Shown here: piece after piece, positions 48,679-56,863 of the stretch
How positions within the stretch are numbered: the first letter of the stretch is position 1
How the letters are laid out: every line of letters starts with the position of its first letter
Origin: Streptomyces sp. 11x1
Lineage (GTDB): Bacteria; Actinomycetota; Actinomycetes; Streptomycetales; Streptomycetaceae
Direction: 5' to 3'
Assembly: GCF_032598905.1 (NCBI RefSeq)
Contig: NZ_CP122458.1
Span: forward strand, 8,829,001 to 8,893,000
DNA: 64,000 bases
Translations under genes and position numbers: made by a program
The notes under the pieces: model-generated
What the model was told of the DNA's origin: nothing
The model's database searches: none
What the model saw: only the letters and a program-made list of their open reading frames with translations

Positions 48679-48702
48679 GCCACCTACGGTGCCGTTGTAA
48701 AC
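48679..48702 (-). promoter_or_regulatory. Candidate sigma-H type promoter of ssgB
   Basis: On the minus strand GTTT (48699-48702), 14 bases, then GGTGGC (48679-48684), like the stress sigma consensus GTTT-N14-16-GGGTAT. The predicted start gives a leader of about 55 bases. In S. coelicolor ssgB is reported to be sigma-H dependent. Confidence 0.5.
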
Positions 48703-48808
48703 CCCTCTGGGAGTTTTGCGTCGCTTTTGGTAGCTCATCCGGCCGAGACCGTCTTCTGTTGGTACGACCATTCCGGTGACCGGTTTCTCTCCGGTAGGGT
48801 TTGGCCGT

Positions 48809-49288
48809 ATGGACACGGGGAGTTACGGACCGAGGGAGGCCGCCCTGGCGGCCGACGGAACGAAGAGTGACATCGACGTAGCGAACAGTGAGGCCGATGT
48901 GGCCAAGAACGAAGCGCCGCTCGGATCCCGTGCGCCGGAATTCATCAGAGCGCGGCGGATGCTGCACCTGAGCTGGCAGGTGGTCATCTTCGTCGTCGGT
49001 CTGGCGGTGGTGGTCGCGGGCGTGATCATGCTTCCGCTTCCCGGTCCCGGCTGGGTCGTGATCTTCGCGGGCATGGCGATCTGGGCGACGGAATTCGTCT
49101 GGGCCCAGCTGGTGCTCCGCTGGACCAAGCGGAAGGTCACCGAGGCCACGCAGCGCGCCCTCGACCCCAAGGTGCGGCGCCGCAACATCATTCTGACCTC
49201 GATCGGCCTGGTGATCGTGGCCGGCCTCGTCGGTTTCTACGTCTGGAAGTTCGGCTTCGAGATGCCCTGGAACATCAAGAACCAGTGA
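48809..49288 (+). CDS. PGPGW-family membrane protein (TIGR02611-like)
   Basis: 159 residues. A charged N-terminal 50 residues is followed by two adjacent helices containing the family motif LPLPGPGWVV and AIWATEFVWA, then a basic segment and a third helix (IGLVIVAGLVGFYVW). ATG 48809, divergent from ssgB. Function unknown in this family. Confidence 0.85.
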   Translation: MDTGSYGPREAALAADGTKSDIDVANSEADVAKNEAPLGSRAPEFIRARRMLHLSWQVVIFVVGLAVVVAGVIMLPLPGPGWVVIFAGMAIWATEFVWAQLVLRWTKRKVTEATQRALDPKVRRRNIILTSIGLVIVAGLVGFYVWKFGFEMPWNIKNQ

Positions 49289-49366
49289 GCCCGCCGGGAC
49301 GGCGGCGGGGATTCCAGGTGTGGTCGGAGGCACCCCCTGACATGGGGTAATGTTCTTCCTGCGTCC

Positions 49367-49438
49367 GGGCGATTAGCTCAGTGGGAGAGCGCTTCGTTCA
49401 CACCGAAGAGGTCACTGGTTCGAACCCAGTATCGCCCA
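49367..49438 (+). tRNA. tRNA-Val (CAC), copy 1
   Basis: 72 nt, acceptor GGGCGAT/ATCGCCC, anticodon stem CTTCG/CGAAG with loop TTCACAC. No encoded full CCA (ACC then GG). Identical to the copy at 59966. Confidence 0.97.
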
Positions 49439-49449
49439 CCGGATGACGA

Positions 49450-49486
49450 CGACCCGGTCCACGGAAACGTGGACCGGGTCGTTTTT
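49450..49486 (+). terminator. Intrinsic terminator after tRNA-Val
   Basis: Arms CGACCCGGTCCACG (49450-49463) and CGTGGACCGGGTCG (49468-49481), GAAA loop, then TTTTT. Textbook form with a U tract. Confidence 0.95.
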
Positions 49487-49938
49487 CGTGGTGGCGGCCC
49501 GGGGGTGCGCGGTGTGTCGCCCGGAGCGTTAGCCCTGCCGAGGGCCGGTGCTGCGAGAGGCGAGCCGGCGGTCGTGCGCGGCCTCGGTGACGCCTCCAGC
49601 GCTGCGGCTCTGGCGGCCTCTGGCGCTTCGGCCTCTGGTCGAATCCGGTGCTTCTGTGTCCCTTGCGCGGCGCTCGTGCTCGGTGGGCCCGCCGGGTGGG
49701 GTCGGTGTTGGGGGGGCGTGGGAGGGCCGCGCCACGCTGACTCCTTTCAGCCTCGTCCGTCAGCCGCGTGGCGGCCCTCTTCGTGATCGGCCCATCGGCC
49801 GCAACTCGCCCACCTGCGCTTTCAGTTGACCGGCCGTCACCTGCGGGGCCGCAGCGCCGGGCGCGTCGCCGACTCCGCTTTCCATCAATTCCTGTCCGAA
49901 TCATTGACGTCTCCTGAGGGGCTCCGTACCTTGTGCCA
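49487..49938 (+). other. Gene-free interval before the sugar importer
   Basis: Contains Gly/Ala/Arg-type open frames on both strands but none with a credible start, codon pattern or motif. Imperfect repeats of CTCTGGCG occur near 49610. The promoter of the importer should lie at its right end. Confidence 0.6.
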
Positions 49939-49963
49939 GCAAGCGCTTACTTGAAACGATTCA
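49939..49963 (+). promoter_or_regulatory. Two LacI-type operator-like sites
   Basis: GCAAGCGCTTAC (49939-49950), centred on the AAGCGCTT palindrome, and TGAAACGATTCA (49952-49963), both with the central CG typical of LacI-family sites, lie side by side 36-60 bases before the binding-protein start. A LacI-type regulator encoded elsewhere is expected. Confidence 0.55.
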
Positions 49964-49998
49964 TGGCGCGGGACGCAGCGTCGCGGGGAGGCTCAACC

Positions 49999-51288
49999 AT
50001 GCAGCAGAACAGGAACGTTGAGAGGCGGACGGTCCTCAAGGCGGCCGGAGCCTCACTGGCCGTCGCGGGGTTGGGAGCGACGGCCACGGCTTGTGGCGGC
50101 GACAGTGGTGCGGGGGACGGGACGGTGACGATCCGTTACGCCTGGTGGGGCGCCGAGGACCGCGCGGAGCGCATCAAGAAGAGCATCGCGCTTTTCGAGA
50201 AGAAGTACCCGAAGATCAAGGTGAAGACGGACTTCCAGCCGTACCTCGACTTCTGGAAGAAGTTCAACACCCAGGCCTCCGGTGGAAATCCGCCGGATGT
50301 GTTCCAGAATGCCATCGGTTTCCTCCGGAAATATGACGCCAAGAATGTGCTGCTCGATCTCGGCCCACAGGTCGAGGCGGGCAATCTCTCCCTCGACGGC
50401 TTCAGAGCCGGCCTGGAGAAGTTCGGCGAGGTCGACGGAAAGCTGCTCGGCGTTCCGGTCGGGTCCAACTCGATGGCCCTGGTGATCGACAAGCCCGTCT
50501 ACACCAAGTCAGGCGTCAAGCCCGAGCAGGGGTGGACCTGGGACGACTTCGACGCGGCGATGAAGAAGATCCGCGACAAGGCGGGGCGCGCCGGTGACAG
50601 CGGCATGTACGGAGTGATGTACCTCTACGACCTCTACCTGCGCCAGAACGGCAAGGCGTTCTTCACCGAGGACGGGCTCGGCTTCACCGAGGCAGACCTG
50701 AAGGCCTGGTGGTCGAAGGCCGAGAAGGGCATCGAGGAAGGCCTCTTCGCCGACCCCAAGAAGGTCGCGCAGATCAAGCCCAAGTCCGCGGTCGCCGCGG
50801 AGCTCGCCGCCGGTGAGTTCACCTGGGACAACTTCACCGTCCGCTACACCTCCGAGGGCAAGAGCGAATACGGTCTGGCGCCCATCCCGACCACCGACGG
50901 CAAGAAGACCGGTCAGTACCTCGGTTCCCTCATGCTCAGCGCGTCCAAGCGTACGCAGCACCCCAAGGAGGTCGCGCAGTTCATCGACTTCATGGTGCAC
51001 GAGCCCGAGGTCGCCAAGATCATGGGCTATGACCGCGGGGTGCCCGCGACGCAGGCCCAGTACGACGCGTTCCAGCCGACCGACCCGGTCAACAAGGCGA
51101 TCGCCGAGTACGAGGAGTCCCTCGTCTCGGCGGGCGTGCTGGAGCCCATCACCCCGCACCCGAACGGCGCGGACATCTGCGAGGCGGCGTTCCTGCGCAT
51201 CGGTGAGGAACTCGGTCTCGGCACGCGCTCGGTCGACGACGCCGTCAAGCAGTTCTTCACCGAGTCGAAGACGGCTCTCGGCACCTGA
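49999..51288 (+). CDS. Sugar ABC transporter substrate-binding lipoprotein
   Basis: Extracellular receptor, SBP family 1. A twin-arginine lipoprotein signal (ERRTVLKAAG... TAC) ends with the lipidated Cys at about residue 31. The mature part shows IRYAWWGAEDRAERI, GNPPDVFQ and EKYP segments usual for oligosaccharide receptors. 429 residues. ATG 49999 has GGGGAGG upstream. It overlaps the next gene by one base (TGATG). Confidence 0.92.
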   Translation: MQQNRNVERRTVLKAAGASLAVAGLGATATACGGDSGAGDGTVTIRYAWWGAEDRAERIKKSIALFEKKYPKIKVKTDFQPYLDFWKKFNTQASGGNPPDVFQNAIGFLRKYDAKNVLLDLGPQVEAGNLSLDGFRAGLEKFGEVDGKLLGVPVGSNSMALVIDKPVYTKSGVKPEQGWTWDDFDAAMKKIRDKAGRAGDSGMYGVMYLYDLYLRQNGKAFFTEDGLGFTEADLKAWWSKAEKGIEEGLFADPKKVAQIKPKSAVAAELAAGEFTWDNFTVRYTSEGKSEYGLAPIPTTDGKKTGQYLGSLMLSASKRTQHPKEVAQFIDFMVHEPEVAKIMGYDRGVPATQAQYDAFQPTDPVNKAIAEYEESLVSAGVLEPITPHPNGADICEAAFLRIGEELGLGTRSVDDAVKQFFTESKTALGT

Positions 51289-52292
51289 TGGGAACCACCG
51301 TGACACACGCCCCTGCGACGGAGGGCCTGTCCAAGGACGAGCGCTCCGAGCCGCGGCAGAGTCCGGCCGACACCCCGAGCCCCGCCGCACTCAAGCGGCG
51401 GGGCCGCCGGGAGAACCTGGCCGGCTATCTCTTCATGTCCCCGTGGATCGCCGGATTCCTGCTGCTCACGGCAGGCCCGATGATCGCCTCGCTCTACTTC
51501 GCGTTCACCGACTACAACCTGTTCGACGCGCCCCGGTGGATCGGCCTGGACAACTTCTCCGAGATGTTCGCCGACCCGCGCTGGCGTCACTCGGTGCGGG
51601 TGACGCTGTGGTACGTCGTCGTCGGCACGCCGCTCAAGCTGCTGCTGGCCCTCGGTGTGGCGCTGCTGCTGGCCCAGAAGCGGCGTGGGCAGGCCTTCTA
51701 CCGGGCCGCCTTCTACGCGCCGTCGCTGATCGGAGCCAGTGTCTCCATCGCGATCGTCTGGAAGGCGATCTTCTCCGACGACGCGATCGTCGACCGTACG
51801 CAGAAGATCTTCGGGATCGACGTCGGCGGCTGGACCGGCGACCCGGAGCTGATCATCTACAGCCTGGTGGCGCTCACCGTCTGGCAGTTCGGCGCTCCCA
51901 TGGTCATCTTCCTCGCCGGACTCAAGCAGGTGCCGCGCGAGCTGTACGAGGCCGCCGAGGTCGACGGGGCGGGCCGGTGGCGGCGGTTCTGGAACATCAC
52001 CCTGCCGATGATCTCCCCGGTCCTCTTCTTCAACGTCCTGCTGGAGACGATCCACTCGTTCCAGATCTTCAGCTCGGCGTACATCGTCGGCGGCGGTGCC
52101 GGCGGCAACGCCTGTGGTCCCGCGGACGGTTCGATGGTCTATACCTGCTATCTCTACGTCCAGGGCTTCGAGAACAGCCGCATGGGTCTGGCCTCCGCCA
52201 TGGCGTGGTTGCTGCTGATCGCGGTCGCCCTGGTGACAGCGGTGCTGTTCTGGTCCCAGAAGCGCTGGGTGCACTACGAGGAGGGTGCCTGA
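51288..52292 (+). CDS. Sugar ABC transporter permease (MalF-like)
   Basis: First membrane subunit of the importer. A charged N-terminal tail of 45 residues, six helices, and the EAA loop EAAEVDGAGRWRRFWNITLP-type near residue 220 that contacts the shared ATPase. 334 residues. Starts in the TGATG overlap with the receptor gene and ends in the same overlap with the second permease. No ATPase gene is nearby; MsiK-like sharing is likely. Confidence 0.93.
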   Translation: MGTTVTHAPATEGLSKDERSEPRQSPADTPSPAALKRRGRRENLAGYLFMSPWIAGFLLLTAGPMIASLYFAFTDYNLFDAPRWIGLDNFSEMFADPRWRHSVRVTLWYVVVGTPLKLLLALGVALLLAQKRRGQAFYRAAFYAPSLIGASVSIAIVWKAIFSDDAIVDRTQKIFGIDVGGWTGDPELIIYSLVALTVWQFGAPMVIFLAGLKQVPRELYEAAEVDGAGRWRRFWNITLPMISPVLFFNVLLETIHSFQIFSSAYIVGGGAGGNACGPADGSMVYTCYLYVQGFENSRMGLASAMAWLLLIAVALVTAVLFWSQKRWVHYEEGA

Positions 52293-53191
52293 TGAGCGCA
52301 CAGGCCACCGAGATCACCCCGGCCCCGGCAGCGTCCGGGCGGGCGACCGCACTGCGGCGCAGGCTGCCCGGTTCCCTGGCCTGGCACATCGGGTCGCTCG
52401 CACTCCTCGCCGTGATCCTCTATCCCGTGATCTGGGTCGTCGGCGGCTCGTTCAAGAAGAGCGAGGACATCGTCGGCAGTCTGGATCTGCTCCCGACCGA
52501 CCCGATCATCGCCAACTACACCCGGCTCTCCGACGGCATCGCCGACATACCGATCTCCACCTTCTTCCTCAACTCGGTCGTGCTCGCGCTCGGCTCGGTG
52601 GTCGGGATCCTGGTGTCCTGCTCGCTGACCGCGTACGCCTTCGCGAAGATCAAGTTCGCGGGCCGCAACCTGCTCTTCACGCTGATGATCGGCACGCTCC
52701 TGTTGCCGTACCACGTCCTGCTCATCCCGCAGTACGTGCTGTTCCGCAACATGGAGATGATCAACAGCTACACCCCGCTGCTGCTGCCGAAGTACCTGGC
52801 CACGGAGGCGTTCTTCGTCTTTCTGATGGTGCAGTTCATGCGGAACCTGCCCAAGGAGCTCGACGAGGCGGCCCGGCTCGACGGGTGCGGGCACTTCCGG
52901 ATCTACTGGTCGATCGTGCTGCCGCTGTCCCGGCCCGCGCTCATCACCAGCGCGATCTTCACGTTCATCAACTCCTGGAACGACTTCATGGGCCCGTTGA
53001 TCTACCTGAACGAGCCGGACAAGTACACGGTCTCGCTCGGTCTGAAGATGTTCGTTGACCAGGACGGCGTGGCCAACTACGGCGGCATGATCGCGATGTC
53101 GCTGGTGGCCCTGCTGCCGGTGCTCGCCTTCTTCCTCGCCTTCCAGCGCTATCTGATCGACGGTATGGCCACGTCCGGTCTGAAGGGCTGA
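52292..53191 (+). CDS. Sugar ABC transporter permease (MalG-like)
   Basis: Second membrane subunit, 299 residues with six helices and the EAA loop ELDEAARLDGCGHFRIYW. Ends with the conserved FLAFQRYLIDGMATSGLKG-type tail seen in carbohydrate permeases. ATG 52292 in the TGATG overlap; a much longer open frame upstream overlaps the first permease and is not used. Confidence 0.93.
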   Translation: MSAQATEITPAPAASGRATALRRRLPGSLAWHIGSLALLAVILYPVIWVVGGSFKKSEDIVGSLDLLPTDPIIANYTRLSDGIADIPISTFFLNSVVLALGSVVGILVSCSLTAYAFAKIKFAGRNLLFTLMIGTLLLPYHVLLIPQYVLFRNMEMINSYTPLLLPKYLATEAFFVFLMVQFMRNLPKELDEAARLDGCGHFRIYWSIVLPLSRPALITSAIFTFINSWNDFMGPLIYLNEPDKYTVSLGLKMFVDQDGVANYGGMIAMSLVALLPVLAFFLAFQRYLIDGMATSGLKG

Positions 53192-53192
53192 G

Positions 53193-53834
53193 GTGAAGCC
53201 GACCATGGCCCTCGCCCGCACCCGCAGCCGTACCCGCGACCACGACCGCGCCAGGTCGGCCGCGCCCCGTGAGGAGTCCCCGCTCGCCGAACGGTTCGCG
53301 CTGTTCGCCGAGTGTCTGCTCACGGGGGTGTGGATCGCGCTGGCCGCGCTGCCGCTGGTGACGTACCCCGCCGCGTTCGCCGCGGGCTCGCGGCACCTGC
53401 GACGTCGTACGGCTCATGTGGGCGGCGGGTGGCGGGAGTTCGTGGCCGACTTCCGGGCGGCGGTGCGCGGCGGCTGGCTCGTCGGGCTCGCCGGCTGGGC
53501 GGCGCTGGCGGCGGTCTGGGTGGATGTCCAGGCCGTACGCGCCGGTCTCCCGGGCGGGCCGTTCGTCGGCGCGATCGGGATCCTCGCACTGATCGGGGCC
53601 GCCGTCGCCGGGCTTCGCGCGGCGGCGGTCTGGCGGCCCGGGGCCACCTGGCGGGGCCTGCTGGGCGCGGCCGGGCGGCGGACCGTGCTCGATCCCGCCG
53701 GATCCTTTCTGCTCGTCGGCGGACTGGCCGTGGTGGCCTGCTCCGCCTGGTTCGTCGCGCCGCTCGCGGTCCCCGTGCTCGGGGCCGTCGCGGCGGCGGC
53801 CGTCGCCGTGGAGGAGCGGTACCGGCGCCGCTGA
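53193..53834 (+). CDS. YesL-like (DUF624) membrane protein
   Basis: 213 residues, about five helices (LLTGVWIALAALPLVTYPAA, WLVGLAGWAALAAVWV, and others). DUF624 proteins commonly accompany importers for plant cell-wall oligosaccharides; YesL in Bacillus sits in the rhamnogalacturonan cluster. GTG 53193 follows the permease stop by one base; ATG 53205 is an alternative. Role in the cluster unknown. Confidence 0.78.
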   Translation: MKPTMALARTRSRTRDHDRARSAAPREESPLAERFALFAECLLTGVWIALAALPLVTYPAAFAAGSRHLRRRTAHVGGGWREFVADFRAAVRGGWLVGLAGWAALAAVWVDVQAVRAGLPGGPFVGAIGILALIGAAVAGLRAAAVWRPGATWRGLLGAAGRRTVLDPAGSFLLVGGLAVVACSAWFVAPLAVPVLGAVAAAAVAVEERYRRR

Positions 53835-53884
53835 CCGGCCGGGACCCGTACCGGTCGCGGCCACGCACCGGTCGTGGCCCGCAT

Positions 53885-53916
53885 CGGCGGGTGCCGCCGC
53901 CCGGCGGCACCCGCCG
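53885..53916 (+). terminator. 15-bp perfect hairpin between YesL-like gene and lyase gene
   Basis: Arms CGGCGGGTGCCGCCG (53885-53899) and CGGCGGCACCCGCCG (53902-53916), 2-base centre. Either terminates the transporter operon or sets different mRNA levels for the lyase. No U tract. Confidence 0.7.
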
Positions 53917-54008
53917 GTACCAGGCCGGCGCTCCGGAGGTGCCGCACGTCTCCCTGTCATGCCCCTGACCACCCGCACGTACGACTTCCCGTTCGGAAAG
54001 GAAAGGCC

Positions 54009-56756
54009 ATGTCCCCCATCGACCGCAGGTCCCTTCTCAAGGCGGCCGCCGTCGCAGGAGCCGCCGCGCAGTTCAGCTGGGCGCTAGGGAGCTCGAACGC
54101 GCAGGCCGCGCCCGGAGCCGAGGCCGCGGAGGCGGAGCCGGTGACCCTGAACTGGCTGGAGGACGGCGGACTCGGCGCCGCTCCCGGTTCGACCGTGGGT
54201 GTGCCGTGGCCGAAGGGCGCCCATGAGAAGAATCAGTCGTTCTCTTTGAAGGACGCGGACGGCAAGGACATCCCGGTCCAGTCCTGGCCGATCGGCTACT
54301 GGCCCGACGGCTCCGTGAAGTGGACCGCGCACGCGGTGGGCGCGGGCGCCGGCTCCGGCAAGCTCACCCTCGCCGCCGGTACCCCTGCCGCGCCGGAGAA
54401 GAAGGTCACCGTCCACAGGAGCGGTGGCACCCTCGACGTCTCGACCGGCGTCATCACCGCCAAAATCGGCAAGTCCGGCTCCACCCTGGTGAAGTCCGTA
54501 CGGCGCGGCTCCACCGAGATCGCCCACACCGGCCGACTGGTCCTGCTGCGCCAGCCCGAGATCGAGGACGGCGACCAGAGCACCGAGAAGTACCAACGCT
54601 TCGAGAGCGCCATCGACGAGGTGGAGGTCGAGCAGGAGGGCCCGGTCCGCGCGGTCGTCCGCATCGACGGCAAGCACCGCAAGGGAAGCCGCAGTTGGCT
54701 GCCCTTCTCGATCCGCCTCTACTTCTACGCGGGCGCCGAGTCGTTCCGCATGGTGCACACGATCACCTTCGACGGCACCCAGGAACCCGGGAAGGCAAGC
54801 GGCGACTTCATCCGCGGCATCGGCGTCCGCTTCAAGGTGCCGATGCGCGACGCCGCGTACGACCGCCACATCCGTATCGGCGGTGAGGGTACCGGTCTGC
54901 TGCGCGAGGCGGTCAAGGGCATCACCGGGCTGCGCCGCGACCCCGGGGCGGCCGTGCGCACGGCGCAGTTCGAGGGCAAGAAGCTGCCCGACCCGTCGAC
55001 GTGGGACCAGCGGGTCACCACCCGCCTGCAGTACATCCCCGAATGGGGCGACTACACGCTCTCCCAGCTGTCCGCCGACGGCTTCGGGGTCCGCAAGCGC
55101 ACCAAGAAGGGCCACGGCTGGATCCCGGCCGGCGGCGGCCGCAGGGCGAGCGGCTTCGGGTACGTCGGCGGCGCGTCCGGAGGGTTCGCCTTCGGCCTGC
55201 GGGACTTCTGGGAGAAGTTCCCCGCCCAGCTCGACATCCGCGACGCCCACACCGACACCGCCGAGATCACCCTCTGGCTCTGGTCGCCCGAGGCGCAGCC
55301 CATGGACCTGCGCTTCTACCACGACGGCATGGGCCAGGACACCTACCCCGAGCAGCTCGAAGGCCTCAACATCACCTACGAGGACTACGAGCCCGAGTTC
55401 GGCACCCCCTACGGCATCGCCCGCACCAGCGAACTGCTCTTCTGGGCCCACGAGTCCACGCCCGGCGCCGAGGACATGGCCAAGCAGGTCGAGGCCGTCC
55501 GCACGCCCGCGCAGCTCGCCGCCCCGCCCAAGCAGCTCATCAAGGCGGGCGTCTTCGGCAAGCTGTTCTCCGAGCCCGACCGCTCCACCGTCGCCAAGGC
55601 GAAGATCGAGGACCACCTCGACTTCCTCTTCACCTACTACAAGGACCAGGTGGAGATGCGCCGGTGGTACGGCTTCTGGGACTACGGCGACATCATGCAC
55701 AGCTACGACCCCAGCCGTCACCAGTGGTGCTACGACGTCGGCGGTTACGCCTGGGACAACTCCGAGCTCTCGCCCGACCTGTGGCTGTGGTTCGCGTACA
55801 TGCGCTCCGGCCGCGCCGACATCTTCCGCTTCGCCGAGGCCATGACCCGGCACACCGGCGAGGTCGACGTGTACCACCTGGGTAAATGGGCGGGCCTCGG
55901 CACCCGCCACGGTGTCCAGCACTACGCCGACAGCGCCAAGCAGCAGCGGATCGCCAACACCACGTACCGCCGCTACTACTACTTCCTCACCGCGGACGAA
56001 CGCGTCGGCGACCTCATGCACGCCAACGTCGACTCCGACGAGACGTTCCTCGTCCTCGACCCCATCCGCAAGATCCGCACCGAGCCGTACACCCCCGACC
56101 GCAACGCCCTGTCGATCGGCTTCGGCACCGACTGGTCCGGCCTGGTGTCGGCGTGGCTGACCGAGTGGGAGCGGCGCGGCCCCAAGTGGGAGAAGGCCAA
56201 GGCCCGCGTCCTGTCGACCATGGAGACGATCGCGGCCCAGCCCAACGGGTTCGTCCAGGGCACCGGCCTCTACGACCTGGACACGGGTGAGTTCGCCGTC
56301 GCGGACAAGCCCGTGGTCGGGGTCTCGCACCTGTCGGCGATGTTCGGTCTGGTCGAGATGTGCGCGGAGCTCATCGACCAGGTCGACATGCCGAAGTTCA
56401 AGGAGGCGTGGCTCGACTACTGCCGCTACTACAACGCCACGAGGGCCGAGCAGACCGCCCGTTACGGTTCCCACTTCGGGACCCTGCTGCTCTTCCAGGG
56501 CCACTCACGGCAGGACGCGTACGCGGCGGTTCACCTGCGCGACGACAAGCTGGCGGCGCGGGCGTGGCGGCAGTTCTACAACAGCGCCGACACCTGGGAC
56601 TACAAGGAGTCGACCGACTGGTCCACGAAGAAGATCGAGGGCCCGACGGCGCTCGTGCCGGGCAGCGAGGCGGCGTGGGTGTCGACCAACGCGACGGCGC
56701 TGTACGGGTTGGCGGCCATTCAGAACCTGGCGTTGGTGGGCGACAAGATGCCGTGA
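54009..56756 (+). CDS. Large Tat-exported polysaccharide lyase, exo-rhamnogalacturonan lyase-like
   Basis: 915 residues. Twin-arginine signal DRRSLLKAAAVAGAAAQ (residues 5-21), cleavage near AQAA. The mature N-terminus (VTLNWLEDGG, then STVGVPWPKG) resembles the PL26-type PcRGLX fold; central beta domain, then a helical toroid-like C-terminal half (YKDQVEMRRWYGFWDYGDI, GYAWDNSEL). I infer an exo-acting lyase; the exact family needs confirmation. ATG 54009 has AAGGAAAGG. It follows the importer and YesL-like gene, consistent with extracellular breakdown feeding the importer. Confidence 0.72.
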   Translation: MSPIDRRSLLKAAAVAGAAAQFSWALGSSNAQAAPGAEAAEAEPVTLNWLEDGGLGAAPGSTVGVPWPKGAHEKNQSFSLKDADGKDIPVQSWPIGYWPDGSVKWTAHAVGAGAGSGKLTLAAGTPAAPEKKVTVHRSGGTLDVSTGVITAKIGKSGSTLVKSVRRGSTEIAHTGRLVLLRQPEIEDGDQSTEKYQRFESAIDEVEVEQEGPVRAVVRIDGKHRKGSRSWLPFSIRLYFYAGAESFRMVHTITFDGTQEPGKASGDFIRGIGVRFKVPMRDAAYDRHIRIGGEGTGLLREAVKGITGLRRDPGAAVRTAQFEGKKLPDPSTWDQRVTTRLQYIPEWGDYTLSQLSADGFGVRKRTKKGHGWIPAGGGRRASGFGYVGGASGGFAFGLRDFWEKFPAQLDIRDAHTDTAEITLWLWSPEAQPMDLRFYHDGMGQDTYPEQLEGLNITYEDYEPEFGTPYGIARTSELLFWAHESTPGAEDMAKQVEAVRTPAQLAAPPKQLIKAGVFGKLFSEPDRSTVAKAKIEDHLDFLFTYYKDQVEMRRWYGFWDYGDIMHSYDPSRHQWCYDVGGYAWDNSELSPDLWLWFAYMRSGRADIFRFAEAMTRHTGEVDVYHLGKWAGLGTRHGVQHYADSAKQQRIANTTYRRYYYFLTADERVGDLMHANVDSDETFLVLDPIRKIRTEPYTPDRNALSIGFGTDWSGLVSAWLTEWERRGPKWEKAKARVLSTMETIAAQPNGFVQGTGLYDLDTGEFAVADKPVVGVSHLSAMFGLVEMCAELIDQVDMPKFKEAWLDYCRYYNATRAEQTARYGSHFGTLLLFQGHSRQDAYAAVHLRDDKLAARAWRQFYNSADTWDYKESTDWSTKKIEGPTALVPGSEAAWVSTNATALYGLAAIQNLALVGDKMP

Positions 56757-56830
56757 CGCTCCGCTGGGGGTGCCGGGGGCTTTGGGGTGCCTGGGGTTGG
56801 TGGGGAACTGCGGGCTCGTGGGGGCTTCTC

Positions 56831-56860
56831 GCGCAGTTCCCCGCGCTCCTGACGGGGCGC
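56831..56860. repeat. Dispersed repeat A copy at convergent gene ends
   Basis: GCGCAGTTCCCCGCGCTCCT core, followed by GACGGGGCGC, which can pair with part of it. Between the lyase gene (plus) and the large membrane gene (minus). Confidence 0.65.
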
Positions 56861-56863
56861 GTC

